Origin: an uncultured Longilinea sp.
GTDB lineage: Bacteria > Chloroflexota > Anaerolineae > Anaerolineales > Anaerolineaceae
Length of the DNA: 7,105 nt
Assembly (NCBI GenBank): GCA_937863945.1
Contig: CALMIB010000243.1
Span: forward strand, 1-7,105
Direction: 5' to 3'
A program made the translations under genes and the position numbers. The notes beneath the pieces are model-generated. The model saw only the letters and a list, made by a program, of their open reading frames with translations, had not been told where the DNA came from and did not search any database. Positions 6,377 to 7,105 of this stretch are shown piece after piece. Numbering within the stretch: position 1 is the stretch's first letter; each line of letters begins with the position of its first letter.

Positions 6377-7105
6377 TCAGGGCGTTGTGCTTCCGCCGGA
6401 GCCCATCCAGACGATCACGCGGCTGACGCTGATCGCGCCGGCTGGTTCCCAGACGGGCTGGCCTTCGCGGGTCTGACCGGCCGGGCGGACCGGCACGACA
6501 AACCAGCGGATGGCATGCGGCAGGTTGTCGGTGGGTCGGAAATTGGCCGGGATGATGAATTTGGTATCGGTGACGTATTCCACCAGCTTACGGCCGGTGC
6601 CTTCGGTCAAATCCTCGATGGTGACGGCATAACCTTCGTTTTCACGCATGCCGCCGACGGCAGCCCATTGCAGCGTGATCACGTCGCTGGCGGTCATGAA
6701 CACTGCGCCGTCCGCGGGCAGCAGCAGGTTGGGCGCCGAGTACGGCGGCGGGTTGGTGGGCGTGGGCGTCGGACCGGCGGTTGGCAGGCGTTCGCACAGC
6801 GGGATCTTCAGCGTTTCGCCCTCGTAAACCACGTCGGAGGTCTTGCCATTGTATTCGCGGATCGACTGCGCCGAAACGTTGTAGTTGGCCGCGATCGAAC
6901 CGAGCGTGTCGGTGGAAAGGACGACGTAATCCATCGTCTGGCAGGCGGATTCGGTCGCCCGCGCAGGCTGCAGGGTTTCAGTTGGCAACGGGGCCGGCGT
7001 GGGCGTGGGCTGCGGCACCAGCAGCTTGCTGCCCACTGTGAGGATACATTCGGTGGACAGGTTGTTCTTCACGATGATGCTGATCAGAGTCACATCGAAT
7101 GTCAG
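6377..7105 (-). CDS. LysM-repeat protein with C-terminal Ig/fibronectin-like domain (5' end beyond the window)
   Basis: The frame is open through the right edge, so the gene is partial. A GTG at 7093 would give 238 aa, but residues before it (LTFDVT) and after it (NNLSTECILTVGSKLLVPQP, a typical LysM ending) are continuous LysM sequence, so that GTG is internal. Seen, in order: the end of a first LysM (about 7016-7105); a Pro/Thr linker; a complete second LysM (about 6795-6935: YVVLSTDTLGSIA, a Tyr-Asn-Val turn, EGETLKIP); a second PTPTNPPP linker; and a C-terminal beta-rich domain (about 6380-6740) with LLLPADGAVF, TLQWAAVG and IRWFVVPVRP segments, like Ig/fibronectin-type modules. Family knowledge: LysM binds peptidoglycan or chitin-type glycans, so an extracytoplasmic location is expected, with signal or anchor in the missing N-terminal part. 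No catalytic domain is visible; inferred role is cell-wall or surface glycan binding. It is convergent with trxB. Confidence 0.85.
   Translation of the reverse strand: MTFDVTLISIIVKNNLSTECILTVGSKLLVPQPTPTPAPLPTETLQPARATESACQTMDYVVLSTDTLGSIAANYNVSAQSIREYNGKTSDVVYEGETLKIPLCERLPTAGPTPTPTNPPPYSAPNLLLPADGAVFMTASDVITLQWAAVGGMRENEGYAVTIEDLTEGTGRKLVEYVTDTKFIIPANFRPTDNLPHAIRWFVVPVRPAGQTREGQPVWEPAGAISVSRVIVWMGSGGSTTP

Noticed and set aside
6735..7015. GTGGGCGTGGGC-type repeats that could look like a short tandem repeat array
   Set aside because: They are the coding sequence of Pro/Thr linkers (PTPTP) between LysM and neighbouring domains, too short and irregular to be a DNA repeat element.

Overview
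The window looks like an ordinary chromosomal stretch from a GC-rich bacterium, most likely a member of the Chloroflexota (Anaerolineae-like). This is inferred from the style of the proteins: lipoproteins with Pro/Thr-rich linkers after the lipobox, CapA-like proteins with an MTG(T/V)TA motif in place of the usual GD motif, a LysM protein with 'PTPTP' linkers, and a thioredoxin reductase reading AAGEV where AAGDV is usual. No rRNA, tRNA, CRISPR array, insertion sequence or phage gene is visible.

Layout. Positions 25-3334 (+) hold two tandem paralogous lipoproteins of the CapA / poly-gamma-glutamate-synthesis family. Each is about 550 aa and they are separated by one base, so they are almost certainly co-transcribed. 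Each seems to join an N-terminal periplasmic-binding-protein-like domain to a C-terminal CapA-type metallophosphatase-like domain. Positions 3378-3791 (-) hold a small DUF309-family helical protein, convergent with the CapA pair, with a clear extended -10 promoter so close to the ATG that its transcript would be nearly leaderless. A divergent intergenic gap of about 130 bp follows. Positions 3923-5272 (+) encode a class III PLP-dependent aminotransferase, and 58 bp later 5331-6308 (+) encodes thioredoxin reductase (trxB). A perfect 13-bp hairpin with U-tracts in both directions (6325-6358) lies between trxB and the convergent gene at 6377-7105 (-), a LysM-repeat protein whose N-terminus lies beyond the right edge.

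Functionally the window mixes extracytoplasmic proteins (two CapA-like lipoproteins, one LysM protein) with cytoplasmic housekeeping enzymes (aminotransferase, thioredoxin reductase). Nothing in the sequence ties them into one pathway. The most unusual element is the CapA pair: a tandem duplication with a binding-protein-like front half, loss of the canonical first metal-ligand Asp in both copies, a further His-to-Tyr difference in the second copy, and four cysteines conserved between the copies. I did not find a convincing new defence, mobile or RNA system.
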